Shown here: piece by piece, positions 41,744-50,863 of the stretch
Position numbering within the stretch: position 1 is the first letter of the stretch
Layout: the number at the start of each line of letters is the position of its first letter
Assembly: GCA_012838205.1 (NCBI GenBank)
Contig: DUPR01000049.1
Coordinates: forward strand, 1 to 64,000
Source: Methanobacterium sp.
GTDB taxonomy: Archaea > Methanobacteriota > Methanobacteria > Methanobacteriales > Methanobacteriaceae
Length of the DNA stretch: 64,000 bases
Direction: 5' to 3'
Program-made: the position numbers and the translations under genes
The notes under the pieces: model-generated
What the model saw: only the letters and a program-made list of their open reading frames with translations
What the model was told of the DNA's origin: nothing
The model's database searches: none

Positions 41744-42220
41744 ATGAAAAACACAATTGTGGGTGTCATTGCAATAATTGTGGCTGTTATTATGATTGCC
41801 GCGCCAGTAGTAGGGTTAGCTACTATAGGGCTGATATCTGGAGTTTTAATATTGGGAATGGGAGTTTGGTTAGCAATTTTGGGTTTAAGTGAACGAACTT
41901 CCAATGATCTATGGTTATTCCCATTATTAGTAGGGTTTGCAGGAATTATTATGGGTTTAATATTCCTATTCAACTCATCTTGGATAATAAACTTGGGTTT
42001 TTGGGCGTATATAATTACCGGAGGATTACTCATTGTAAATGGATTCATAGCACTATTTGTTGGAGAAAAACAAAAATTTAAAGTGTATGCAGGAATATTT
42101 GGGTTGGTTTTTGGTTTCTTCTTTGTAATTATTGGTTATTACAATATTGATCCCAAAATTTTAGGATTAATAATAGGAATTGGGTTGTTAATTATTGGAA
42201 TACTGAATATTCGCGAATGA
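41744..42220 (+). CDS. DUF308/HdeD-family membrane protein (copy 2)
   Basis: A 158 aa protein with six helices: MIAAPVVGLATIGLISGVLI, GFAGIIMGLIFLF, ITGGLLIVNGFIALF, and LIIGIGLLIIGILN. The three-hairpin DUF308 layout matches the gene at 38637, with which it aligns throughout but with low identity. AGGAG lies nine bases before the ATG. The role in archaea is unknown. Confidence 0.86.
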   Translation: MKNTIVGVIAIIVAVIMIAAPVVGLATIGLISGVLILGMGVWLAILGLSERTSNDLWLFPLLVGFAGIIMGLIFLFNSSWIINLGFWAYIITGGLLIVNGFIALFVGEKQKFKVYAGIFGLVFGFFFVIIGYYNIDPKILGLIIGIGLLIIGILNIRE

Positions 42221-42346
42221 AAATAAAAGAAAATCTGGCAATAAATGAAGAGGGAATGATAAATTTCTAGGAGTTATGCCAATTAGAGAATTAATCTTAT
42301 TATTTTAAAAATAGGTGTAGTTTTAAAAAAAATGGGATTTAAAATT

Positions 42347-42547
42347 TTACAATCCAATTTTGCCTTTTAACATGAAAAATATCCAGACAAGTACAAATAC
42401 TGCAAATAGAATGTACAGCATTTTTCGGGTTTTCTGAACTTTTTGCTGGTTTGCGCGTGCTATTTCTTCACAGTTAGGAGAACAAAACTTCTCACTCATG
42501 GGTATTGGTGTCCCACACATGGGACAGTGTTTGTGCTGTTCAATCAT
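42347..42547 (-). CDS. DUF2116 zinc-ribbon membrane protein
   Basis: A 66 aa protein: [26 protein letters not shown], a treble Zn ribbon (CPMCG and CSPNC), a helical QQKVQKTRK link, then one C-terminal membrane helix ([18 protein letters not shown]). This is the DUF2116 layout typical of Euryarchaeota. The frame extends 21 codons further, but the ATG at 42547 gives the family's normal start. Function unknown. Confidence 0.87.
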   Translation of the reverse strand: MIEQHKHCPMCGTPIPMSEKFCSPNCEEIARANQQKVQKTRKMLYILFAVFVLVWIFFMLKGKIGL

Positions 42548-42643
42548 GAATATTGCCTCTTTCTTATATTTTTTAGAATTTATATAGGTTTGAATTTTTT
42601 TTATGAACAATAATAATTGATTATTTATGTGGAAAGGGAAGAA

Positions 42644-43324
42644 TTATTCGGGATTAGGAATAATTAACGTACCTATTTTTTCATTTATAGCTTTTTTTAA
42701 GTTTTCTGGATTTTCACCATTTAATATAACTGTTCTTATTTTAGAACGAGCTATGATCTGTATAGCAGTTTTATCCAAAAATTCATAGGTACCTGCCTTC
42801 ATATCCTTATCCGACAACATTTCCATCATATCTTTTGGAGTAATTTCTTCTATCATTTGAGCTTCTGGAAATTTATTGGGATCTTTATCAAATAAACCAT
42901 CTACTGATGTGGCATTTAAAAGTAATTCAGCACCTACAAATTCAGCCAGAATACTTCCCACCGCATCAGTACTATGTGCAGGCTCTGTTCCACCCATAAC
43001 CACTATTTTACCCAATGAAGAAAATTCATGGGCTTGACTGAAGTTATAGGGCACTCGTGGATAAGCATCTTCCCCTAAAGCTGTTATGAGCAGACGTGCG
43101 TTAAGCCGCGTTACTTCAATACCAATATCATCGCAAATTGCTTCTGAAGCTCCCATATCTCTGGCTATTCCAATGTAATCCCTTGCTGTACTACCTCCAC
43201 CCACAACCACCATGACTTGGTGTTCTGCGGACATATCCCTTAAAACAGTAGCATAATCCTGAAATTTTTTGTAATTATGATCTTTTATTATTACAGATCC
43301 ACCAATTGTGATCACTATTCGCAT
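42644..43324 (-). CDS. pyrH: UMP kinase, archaeal type
   Basis: A 226 aa amino-acid-kinase-fold enzyme: [47 protein letters not shown], and [18 protein letters not shown]. It phosphorylates UMP to UDP with ATP; archaeal UMP kinase is not activated by GTP, unlike the bacterial enzyme. The ATG is preceded by TTTGGTGATGAG, a good ribosome site. Length is normal. Confidence 0.95.
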   Translation of the reverse strand: MRIVITIGGSVIIKDHNYKKFQDYATVLRDMSAEHQVMVVVGGGSTARDYIGIARDMGASEAICDDIGIEVTRLNARLLITALGEDAYPRVPYNFSQAHEFSSLGKIVVMGGTEPAHSTDAVGSILAEFVGAELLLNATSVDGLFDKDPNKFPEAQMIEEITPKDMMEMLSDKDMKAGTYEFLDKTAIQIIARSKIRTVILNGENPENLKKAINEKIGTLIIPNPE

Positions 43325-43643
43325 CTCATCACCAAACTAATTTCTAGTCTAATATAATATATAATTTTTAAAAAATAATCGTACAGTCTATATTCTACTT
43401 ATTAAAAATCAGATACCAATTTCACCATTTTAAAAACATAAATAAGTATAATGTAGTGATTATGATTGTAGGCATGTGAAATTGTAAAGGTAGTTGTTAT
43501 ACACTGCATTTTATTAAAAATAGTTGTCACTACAATATTCTTATTAAAATTTCTTAATTGATTGTGCATTAAAGTAACACGTTATTTATGGGTTTTTATT
43601 CCCAAAAAGATTGAATTGTACTTTATTTATAGTGCAAAGGAGA
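43325..43643. other. Gene-free stretch upstream of pyrH
   Basis: No gene is supported. TGTAGTGA (43452) and TCACTACA (43527) are inverted 8-mers 67 bases apart, and TAGTTGT repeats at 43491 and 43521. No function is evident. Confidence 0.4.
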
Positions 43644-45401
43644 TTATGCTTCTGCAAACTCTTGCTTAAGTTTCAACCAATCAACTTTACCTATAAGAGT
43701 CGTGGGTAATTCCTTTCGAATCTCTATTTCCCTGGGAACACTCCATTTAGCTAAATATTCATTACATAAATCCATTATTTCATTTTTAATCCTATCAGAA
43801 TCTGAATATCCCTCTTTTAATGTTATAAATGCTTTAATTTTCTCTATTTGGTATTTGTCAGGTACACCAATAACACAAGATAAGGATACTGCTTCATGTT
43901 TATTTATGACCTCTTCGATTTGATTGGGAAAAACGGAATAACCAGAACTTTTTATCATGCGTTTAATACGGGATTTGAAATAAAAAAATCCATCTTCATC
44001 CATGTAACCTAAATCACCAGTATGACACCATTTTAAACCATCAGGATGCAATTTTAACACTTTATCGGTTTCTTCAGGATTATTATAATACTTTAACATT
44101 ACTGTAGGGCCGCTGATACAGATTTCTCCATCTTCACCTGGAGGAAGATCTTCAGTAGTTCCTACCTTAACGATCTTGTATAACATATCCGGCAGCGGAA
44201 TACCCATACTACTCAATTTATCATTGGTATTTGGTATTAAACAGCTGACAGTAACAGTTTCAGTTAAACCATATCCTTCCTGCATGGTGACCATACTGCC
44301 CCTTTTCTGGATAAATTCATTAAATTGATTTTTTAATTCAATGGGAACTGAATCTCCACCTGCAAAAACACCTTTTAGGCACTTAAAATTCGATTTTTTC
44401 ATTTTTTTACTTCTAAGCAATGCTTCATACAGTGTTGGAACTCCGGCAATGAACTGTGGTTTGTGTTTAGCAAACTGGTCGGCGAAAATAGTTGAATTAA
44501 ATTTTGGGACTAAAATAGCACAAGCCCCTACACACATGGGAAGATGGACACAAACTGTGAGTCCGAATCCATGGAAAACTGGAAGGATGCACATTATTTT
44601 ATCTTTTTTTATTTCTCCCAAGCGTTCGTCATTTAAATGAGCTAAGCATTGCACAACAAGGGCATTAAAGTTATCATTTGATAATAAAACTCCTTTTTGG
44701 ATCCCAGTTGTTCCACCAGTATATAAGACTACAGCACCATCACCTGGTTTCATATTAGTTTTAATCACTTTATTGGAATTTAAACCAAGTTTATAAAATT
44801 TTTTCCATGAAATAAGTAATTCATTTTCTTTATATTTGATTTTTGGAATTTTACGACCTTCGAAAGCCCAAAAACCCATAGTCATCCTTTTACCTAAAAA
44901 ATCGCTGATTTTGGCAACTATTATCTTATTGATTTCAAGACGTTCCTGAACCTTCTTTAAGTTACTATAAGAAAAATCACCAATTAAAATAAATTTACTA
45001 TCCACATGTTTCAAGTAAAACTCAATTTCCTTGGGTGCAGATAAGGGGTGAATCATATTGGCAATGGCCCCTACTTTATTAACCGCATAAAACATGATAA
45101 CTGCATGCGGAGTGTTGGGCATGCATATTGTCACTGCATCGTTTTCAGTCACACCTATCTCTAATAATGCTTTAGCACAATTATCTACTTGGGAAACTAG
45201 TTCTTTAAACTTAGTTTTTGTTCCCATGAACTCCAATGCAACAGTATTGGTATTTTCTCTTGCAGAATCTGCTAACATTTCATAAATAGTTTTATCAGGA
45301 TAAACAAGATTAGCAGGCGTATTTTTATTATATGACTTAAGCCAAGGCCGGTTATAGTTTAATTTATCTGGTGCTTCTATTATCAAAGGTGAAATCTTCA
45401 T
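43644..45401 (-). CDS. AMP-forming acyl-CoA ligase
   Basis: A 585 aa ANL-superfamily enzyme. Motifs in order: the P-loop YTGGTTGIQKGVLLSN, YGLTETVTVS, WCHTGDLGYMDEDGFFYFKSRIKRMIKSSGYSVFP, and catalytic Lys in LIGKVDWLKL. It would activate a carboxylic acid, probably a medium or long chain, to acyl-AMP then acyl-CoA. Methanobacteria lack typical fatty-acid synthesis, so the substrate is not obvious. It follows, 18 bases apart, an E2-fold acyltransferase-like gene, probably in the same transcript. Confidence 0.9.
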   Translation of the reverse strand: MKISPLIIEAPDKLNYNRPWLKSYNKNTPANLVYPDKTIYEMLADSARENTNTVALEFMGTKTKFKELVSQVDNCAKALLEIGVTENDAVTICMPNTPHAVIMFYAVNKVGAIANMIHPLSAPKEIEFYLKHVDSKFILIGDFSYSNLKKVQERLEINKIIVAKISDFLGKRMTMGFWAFEGRKIPKIKYKENELLISWKKFYKLGLNSNKVIKTNMKPGDGAVVLYTGGTTGIQKGVLLSNDNFNALVVQCLAHLNDERLGEIKKDKIMCILPVFHGFGLTVCVHLPMCVGACAILVPKFNSTIFADQFAKHKPQFIAGVPTLYEALLRSKKMKKSNFKCLKGVFAGGDSVPIELKNQFNEFIQKRGSMVTMQEGYGLTETVTVSCLIPNTNDKLSSMGIPLPDMLYKIVKVGTTEDLPPGEDGEICISGPTVMLKYYNNPEETDKVLKLHPDGLKWCHTGDLGYMDEDGFFYFKSRIKRMIKSSGYSVFPNQIEEVINKHEAVSLSCVIGVPDKYQIEKIKAFITLKEGYSDSDRIKNEIMDLCNEYLAKWSVPREIEIRKELPTTLIGKVDWLKLKQEFAEA

Positions 45402-45419
45402 AATAATACAACCTTATTT

Positions 45420-46409
45420 TTATAATGAGTCATCAATAGGGATGTGTTCCAATTTTTTTTCCAGTGCTTTAGGATTATTTAAAATTTTCTTAAATTCATT
45501 CATAGCCCTGATATAATAGAATCCATCACTTATACGTTCATCAATGGTGGTAGAAATTTCAACAAAATATCTTTCAATGAATTCTCCAGATTTTTCTTGG
45601 TAGATTTTCTCTTTGTGAATCTCCCCCAAGCAAATAAAAACAGAAGTTGTTCCTCGATCATATAAATGGTGATATGGAACATTTCTAAGGCCAATACTCC
45701 CCAAATTTGCGACAAATACACTGGCATGCATAGGATCTTCATTATAAATAGCTTTAGGATATTTACCAATGTAATTTAGAAAATTTAGTAAAGTGATGGC
45801 TAAATGAACTACTGTTTTAGGAAATTTGGCAAAAAAATTAAGTATATCCGTGGCATCATCATTATCTTCAGTTTTAACAACTTTAATCCCTTTATTTAAT
45901 CTTGAAACAATTGACCATAAAGTTTCATCTCTTTGGAAGGATTTTTTAATTATAGTTTCTTCGCCTTCTTCTGTAAATTCCTTTTTTGCTACGAAAGCAA
46001 CTTCAATTTTCTTTCTCTGATAAAATTTTCTTCCAGAAATAAAGCGATTCAAATGAGGCTTAACTGTAAAAAGCCTGATTAATGCGGCTAAAAAAACATT
46101 AAAGTATGTGATTTTTTCAACAGGCCCCTCAAGAGTTAAAACTGGATTGATAGATAATTCTTTATTTTTATTATGAATATAATAAACAAAATCAGTAACA
46201 TCGATCTTGTCTTTAAAATATATTGCCGATGAGTTTCTGGAAGTCATTAAATGAGGGACAAGATTGGAAAATGGGTTTAAATTCTTTAATATCCAACCGT
46301 CTTTTCGATCTCCCCATCTTTTTTTCTTAGGATAATGTGATTTAAGATTGATTTGATCGTTATTCACAGAATCTTGAAAAACTTCTTTATTTTTATTTTC
46401 AACCGACAT
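45420..46409 (-). CDS. E2/CAT-fold acyltransferase-like protein lacking the catalytic His
   Basis: A 329 aa protein resembling the 2-oxoacid dehydrogenase acyltransferase (E2) catalytic domain, without lipoyl or binding domains. The C-terminal segment STTIDERISDGFYYIRAMNEF corresponds to the E2 motif DHRxxDG, but Glu (about residue 291) stands in place of the catalytic His. VANLGSIGLRNVPYH and STSVFICLGEI match neighbouring core strands. GGGAGGAAT before the ATG at 46409 sets the start. It is paired with the acyl-CoA ligase, so it may bind or transfer its acyl product in a different way. The assignment is by fold motifs. Confidence 0.72.
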   Translation of the reverse strand: MSVENKNKEVFQDSVNNDQINLKSHYPKKKRWGDRKDGWILKNLNPFSNLVPHLMTSRNSSAIYFKDKIDVTDFVYYIHNKNKELSINPVLTLEGPVEKITYFNVFLAALIRLFTVKPHLNRFISGRKFYQRKKIEVAFVAKKEFTEEGEETIIKKSFQRDETLWSIVSRLNKGIKVVKTEDNDDATDILNFFAKFPKTVVHLAITLLNFLNYIGKYPKAIYNEDPMHASVFVANLGSIGLRNVPYHHLYDRGTTSVFICLGEIHKEKIYQEKSGEFIERYFVEISTTIDERISDGFYYIRAMNEFKKILNNPKALEKKLEHIPIDDSL

Positions 46410-46845
46410 ATTCCTCCCTAAACATTGTTGATGATATGATAAAAAGAATAATATAAATTTTTTTTCATATATAGGATTATTATTACAAAAAATCATAGGA
46501 TATTTTCAGGACACTCCCCTATTTGTCAGCCATGATGAGAATTAAAGAGAATTATATTACTTGAAAATAGTTCCATAGTTCCTAATACCATAAATTTTTT
46601 GGAAATGTATGCCTCATACTATCGGGCTAGTTAAAATTACAAAAGATATTATAAATAAATTAATATAAAGTTTAGACACAATACAAATAACAAATCATAT
46701 ATTATTTATTAAAAAAAAGGCTATTTAAATGGTTTATTAAAAAAAATCGGATTAATTAAGATTTGTTGTTAATATAATTAATAGAGACATGAAAATTTCA
46801 ATAAATTTTTTATAAAAGATTATCCCAGTTAGGAGCGATATAATT
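46410..46845. other. Divergent intergenic stretch
   Basis: Between the minus-strand acyl operon and the plus-strand aRF1 gene. AT-rich, with several TATA-like elements; no gene, tRNA or repeat found. Confidence 0.45.
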
Positions 46846-48075
46846 ATGTCAGAACCATCATCAACTGAGCTTTACGAGGTAAAAAGAACCCTTAAAGAAC
46901 TTTCTGAAAAAAAAGGGAGAGGTACCGAGTTAGTATCAATTTATATACCTCCAGATAAGCAAATCAGTGATGTGGTTAAGCACATGAGGGAAGAACTAAG
47001 TCAAAGCGCTAATATCAAAAGTAAACAAACAAAAAAGAATGTACAGTCTGCTATTGAAGTTATAATGCAACGTATGAAACTTTTCCCCCGCCCTCCTGAA
47101 AGAGGCTTGGTTCTATTTGTGGGAATGATTCCAAAAGGAGGTCCTGGAACTGAAAAAATGGAAACTTATGTTTTTGAACCTCCTGAACCTGTTCAAACCT
47201 ACACATATCATTGCGATTCTCAGTTCTTCCTGGAACCACTTGAAGAAATCCTTGAAGATAAAGAAATATATGGATTAGCAGTCATAGACCGTAAAGAGGC
47301 GACGATAGCCATCATGAAAGGTAAAAGGGTGGATATAGTGAAAACATTGACTAGCGGTGTTCCAGGAAAACATAAAGCTGGTGGACAGTCACAGAGACGT
47401 TTCGACCGATTGATTGAATTAGCGGCTCACGAATTCCTAAAAAGAATTGGAGAACACATGAACGAAGCTTTTTTAGATATTGAAAATTTAAAAGGAGTTA
47501 TAATTGGAGGTCCGGGCCATACTAAGGAGGATTTTTTAAATGGAGATTATCTTCACCACGAAATCAAACAAAAAATTATAACAACTGTAGATACATCTTA
47601 CACCGGTGATTTTGGAATAAGAGAAGTTATAGACAAATCCATGGATGTGTTAACCGAAATTGACATCATGAAGGAGAAAAAACTAATTCAACGATTCCTT
47701 AATGAGTTGGTTGATGAAAATGGTTTGGCATCTTATGGTGAAGCTGAAGTCAGACAAAACTTGATGAATGGAGCAGTAGAAGTTTTGTTACTCTCAGAAG
47801 ATATCAAATCCAAACGACAAACCTTTGAATGTCCTTCTTGCGGCTTTATTGGTGAAAAAACCATAAAAAATGAGACTGATGTTGAAGATAAAATCTGCAA
47901 AAATTGTGGTGAAACCATGAAACCTTCTACATCTCAGGATGTGATTGATGATCTTGTGAAGATGGCTGAAGAAGTTGGTTCGGAAGTAGAGATCATATCT
48001 ACAGAAACAGAAGAAGGAATACAACTTTTACGAGCATTTGGTGGTATTGGAGCAATATTAAGGTATAGAGTATAA
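46846..48075 (+). CDS. prf1: Peptide chain release factor aRF1
   Basis: A 409 aa class-I release factor. The stop-codon reader NIKS is at residues 56-59, the peptidyl-hydrolysis GGQ at 179-181 ([15 protein letters not shown]), and the C domain carries a zinc ribbon (CPSCGF, CKNCGE). It recognises all three stop codons and releases the peptide with aABCE1. TAGGAGCGATATAATT provides the ribosome site. Length is normal for archaea. Confidence 0.96.
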   Translation: MSEPSSTELYEVKRTLKELSEKKGRGTELVSIYIPPDKQISDVVKHMREELSQSANIKSKQTKKNVQSAIEVIMQRMKLFPRPPERGLVLFVGMIPKGGPGTEKMETYVFEPPEPVQTYTYHCDSQFFLEPLEEILEDKEIYGLAVIDRKEATIAIMKGKRVDIVKTLTSGVPGKHKAGGQSQRRFDRLIELAAHEFLKRIGEHMNEAFLDIENLKGVIIGGPGHTKEDFLNGDYLHHEIKQKIITTVDTSYTGDFGIREVIDKSMDVLTEIDIMKEKKLIQRFLNELVDENGLASYGEAEVRQNLMNGAVEVLLLSEDIKSKRQTFECPSCGFIGEKTIKNETDVEDKICKNCGETMKPSTSQDVIDDLVKMAEEVGSEVEIISTETEEGIQLLRAFGGIGAILRYRV

Positions 48076-48161
48076 TTAGTCCGTGATTCATAAAAAAATG
48101 GGAAAATAAAGAATAAAATTTTGTTACTCATTGATTAAATTAAAAATAAGCATGTTAAAGG

Positions 48162-48761
48162 TTATCCCAACCTACTAACCCTTATTAGAGATTCTACTGG
48201 GACTTTTTCAACCTCTAATAATCCTTTCTTATCTATGAGAACAACTGCAGCTAATGGTTCTGCTCCCAAACTTTTGAATACCTTTATTGCCTCCCCAATG
48301 GTCCCCCCACTAGTAATGACATCATCCACTATTATCAATTTTTTCCCCTCTACAGGGGCAAAATTACTACTAACTGCTCCTTTTGCATCTTTCCCTTTGC
48401 GGTGTTTGATAGGGTGAAACACGGCCATGTCTGCATCCAATATCTCGGCCATCATAGTGGCAAAAGGTATTCCACTAACCGTAATTCCCACTACTACTTC
48501 TATATCCCCATGTTGAAGTGCCATATCAGCCATAGCTGCCGAAACATAAGACATTCTGGTTGAACTTCCGCCTAAACTATTCCAATTAATTGCAAAATCG
48601 AGGGGTGCTTTTTCCTCTGATTTTTCCTTGGTTTTATCTGTCCCTTGGAGTATGAGCCATCTGGCAGTGTCTTTAGAAACATTGAGCTCGTCAGCTATTT
48701 CGCCTGTAGTAAATCCTCTGCTCCTAAGTTCAAAAGCCTTTTTAATCAGTTTTTGGTTCAT
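48162..48761 (-). CDS. Orotate phosphoribosyltransferase-like regulator (GfcR-type)
   Basis: A 199 aa protein. Residues 1-40 form a helix-turn-helix ([25 protein letters not shown]). Residues 60-199 form a type I PRTase with PRPP loop [18 protein letters not shown]. This is the HTH-PRTase family annotated PyrE-like; haloarchaeal GfcR controls sugar breakdown genes. Regulation by a nucleotide or PRPP is plausible. GGAGTAAT precedes the ATG. It is not the biosynthetic PyrE. Confidence 0.9.
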   Translation of the reverse strand: MNQKLIKKAFELRSRGFTTGEIADELNVSKDTARWLILQGTDKTKEKSEEKAPLDFAINWNSLGGSSTRMSYVSAAMADMALQHGDIEVVVGITVSGIPFATMMAEILDADMAVFHPIKHRKGKDAKGAVSSNFAPVEGKKLIIVDDVITSGGTIGEAIKVFKSLGAEPLAAVVLIDKKGLLEVEKVPVESLIRVSRLG

Positions 48762-48834
48762 ATTACTCCTCCAAATTTTTTAAAAAGTATCATACACGCT
48801 AATTTTTATCCAAATATAATTTGACAACAGAATA

Positions 48835-49794
48835 TCAATCAATTTTAATAGAAACTGGAATTTTCTCTTTAGCTGATTTCATAGCTGCAAGAACAGTTTT
48901 CAAAGCATGTATCCCATCTTCACCAGTGATTTTAGGTTTTTCATCCATTATAATAGCATTTAAAAATGAATCTAACTCCTCCATAAGTGGTTCATGGTGA
49001 GGTACCCTTACTTTTCTAGCATTTTTTCCAAAAACTTCCACATTCTGGTCAATATAATCCAGGGAGATAATTCCATCTGTCCCAGTAACTTCCAGTTGTC
49101 TTTTCTTATATGGTGTGAGCCAGTTGACCTCTAACATGCCAATAGCGTTGTTGTAGAATTCCATCATTATCTCGGCATGGTCTTCGAATTCACATTTCTG
49201 AAGCCTGCTGCCAACATGAGCATATACCTTAGAAACAGGACTGTCCAGTAAGTATGCCATCACATCCACTTCATGTATGGCAAGATCTATAGTAACTCCA
49301 ACATCTTTAATACGTGGTGGGAAGGGCCCAACCCGTTTAGCAGATACGGAAACTACTTCTCCAATTAATTTATCTCTTAAAAGCTTTTTGGCCTCTAAAA
49401 CTGCTGGGTTGAATCGTTCAACATGCCCAGTTGCCAGTTTAACTCCTTCTTTTCTGGCGGCTCGTACCATATCTTTGGCTTCTTTTAAGGTGAAAGCAAT
49501 GGGTTTTTCCACCAATACATGCTTTCCCTGTTCTATGGCACTCATGACCACCTCATAATGGTATGTGGTTGGGACGCAGACACTTACTGCGTCTATTTCT
49601 GGCATTTTAAGCACATTGTCATAGTCAACGAACCCTACAGTGTTATATTTCTTGGAAACCTCTGCTAGAGTGCCTTTCATAAGATCAGAAACTGCCAAAA
49701 GATTGGCATTTTTTAGTCTAGTGTAAACTCGAACATGGTTGTGGCCCATGGCCCCTACACCAACAACACCCACATTTACCTTATTCACTAGCAA
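48835..49794 (-). CDS. Gfo/Idh/MocA-family NAD(P)-dependent oxidoreductase
   Basis: A 319 aa protein. The Rossmann fingerprint is VGVVGVGAMGHNHVRVY; EKPIAFTLKEA carries the catalytic Lys; GVTIDLAIHEVDVM carries the His. The family oxidises or reduces sugars and inositols, and some members act in UDP-sugar synthesis. The gene overlaps hemC by seven bases, showing translational coupling but no known metabolic link. Substrate unknown. Confidence 0.9.
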   Translation of the reverse strand: MLVNKVNVGVVGVGAMGHNHVRVYTRLKNANLLAVSDLMKGTLAEVSKKYNTVGFVDYDNVLKMPEIDAVSVCVPTTYHYEVVMSAIEQGKHVLVEKPIAFTLKEAKDMVRAARKEGVKLATGHVERFNPAVLEAKKLLRDKLIGEVVSVSAKRVGPFPPRIKDVGVTIDLAIHEVDVMAYLLDSPVSKVYAHVGSRLQKCEFEDHAEIMMEFYNNAIGMLEVNWLTPYKKRQLEVTGTDGIISLDYIDQNVEVFGKNARKVRVPHHEPLMEELDSFLNAIIMDEKPKITGEDGIHALKTVLAAMKSAKEKIPVSIKID

Positions 49795-50657
49795 TCCTCC
49801 ATCATGCGTTTGGCAACCTCTAGACCAATGCTTTCAGCATTACTGATTGGACCTTTAATTTTATGTTTAGAGATAAGTTCACCCTTTTTAGTAAGCAAAA
49901 TTGATTGGAGTTCCAATTCATTCCCATTTGTCCTTGCACACACACCAAGAGGCCATTGACAACCTACCCCCAACTCTGAAAGTACTTTTTTTTCGGCCAT
50001 GACCTCATGATAAGATGCTGTATGAGTTAAAGCCTCTAATACCTTCCTTTTTTCAGTGTCTTTGCGTGCAACAACTGCCAGTGCCCCCTGGCCTGCTGCA
50101 GGAGTCATATAATCCAATGAAAATCTTTCTTTGATATGTTTAATGAGTCCTAATCGTTTAATACCGGCTTCGGCCATTAAAGTAGCATGATATTCACCAG
50201 ATACTACTTTTTTTATCCGAGTGTCTATGTTTCCCCTAATGGGCCTTATATCCACATCTTTATGATGATATCTGCAAAAAGCTTCTCTTCTGACGCTACT
50301 TGTTCCAAGAGTTGCACTTTCAGGCAAATTATCCCATGTGTATGGTGATACTAATGCTTCATTAGGTGATTCACGAAGAGGGACAGCTATAATCTCCAGA
50401 TCTTCTGTTAATTCACTAGGCAAATCTTTTAAACTATGGACTGCAAAATCCACTTCTTCCTCCAGCACTGCCTTATCCAGTTCTTTAGTGAATATTCCCT
50501 TCACATCCATATTATATAGTTGAGAATCTGTTATTTTATCCCCTGTGGTCTTTATAATTTTTATATCTATTTCTTCATTTGTTATATCTTTTAAAGAAGT
50601 GATTATGTTTTTGGTTTGAACCATTGCCAGACTGCTTCCTCTAGTACCTACTTGCAA
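49788..50657 (-). CDS. hemC: Hydroxymethylbilane synthase (porphobilinogen deaminase)
   Basis: A 289 aa enzyme. VGTRGSSLAMVQTKNI starts the protein; DVKGIFTKELDKAVLEEEVDFAVHSLKDLP is the catalytic core; and GVGCQWPLGVCAR holds the cysteine that binds the dipyrromethane cofactor. It joins four porphobilinogens toward uroporphyrinogen III, the precursor of F430, cobamides and siroheme. The start is TTG at 50657 with GGAG eight bases upstream. Confidence 0.95.
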   Translation of the reverse strand: MQVGTRGSSLAMVQTKNIITSLKDITNEEIDIKIIKTTGDKITDSQLYNMDVKGIFTKELDKAVLEEEVDFAVHSLKDLPSELTEDLEIIAVPLRESPNEALVSPYTWDNLPESATLGTSSVRREAFCRYHHKDVDIRPIRGNIDTRIKKVVSGEYHATLMAEAGIKRLGLIKHIKERFSLDYMTPAAGQGALAVVARKDTEKRKVLEALTHTASYHEVMAEKKVLSELGVGCQWPLGVCARTNGNELELQSILLTKKGELISKHKIKGPISNAESIGLEVAKRMMEDC

Positions 50658-50863
50658 TACATCATCTCCGAGTGTGAGGCGAATTACTGAATTGGACCGT
50701 AATTGTTAATTTGAATAATGAGCATATTTATTATAGTTATAATATGGTATAAGAATCCTTAGTTGATTGATTTTGTATGATCTTTAATAAATGTTGTCAT
50801 GGAATAAATAAACCACCTATCTTGTTTATCATTGCAAAAATTTTAAATAGGCCAATAATGAAA

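Noticed and set aside
46544..46595. ATGATGA resembling a C box of a C/D sRNA
   Set aside because: No matching D box (CUGA) or internal C'/D' pair at proper spacing.
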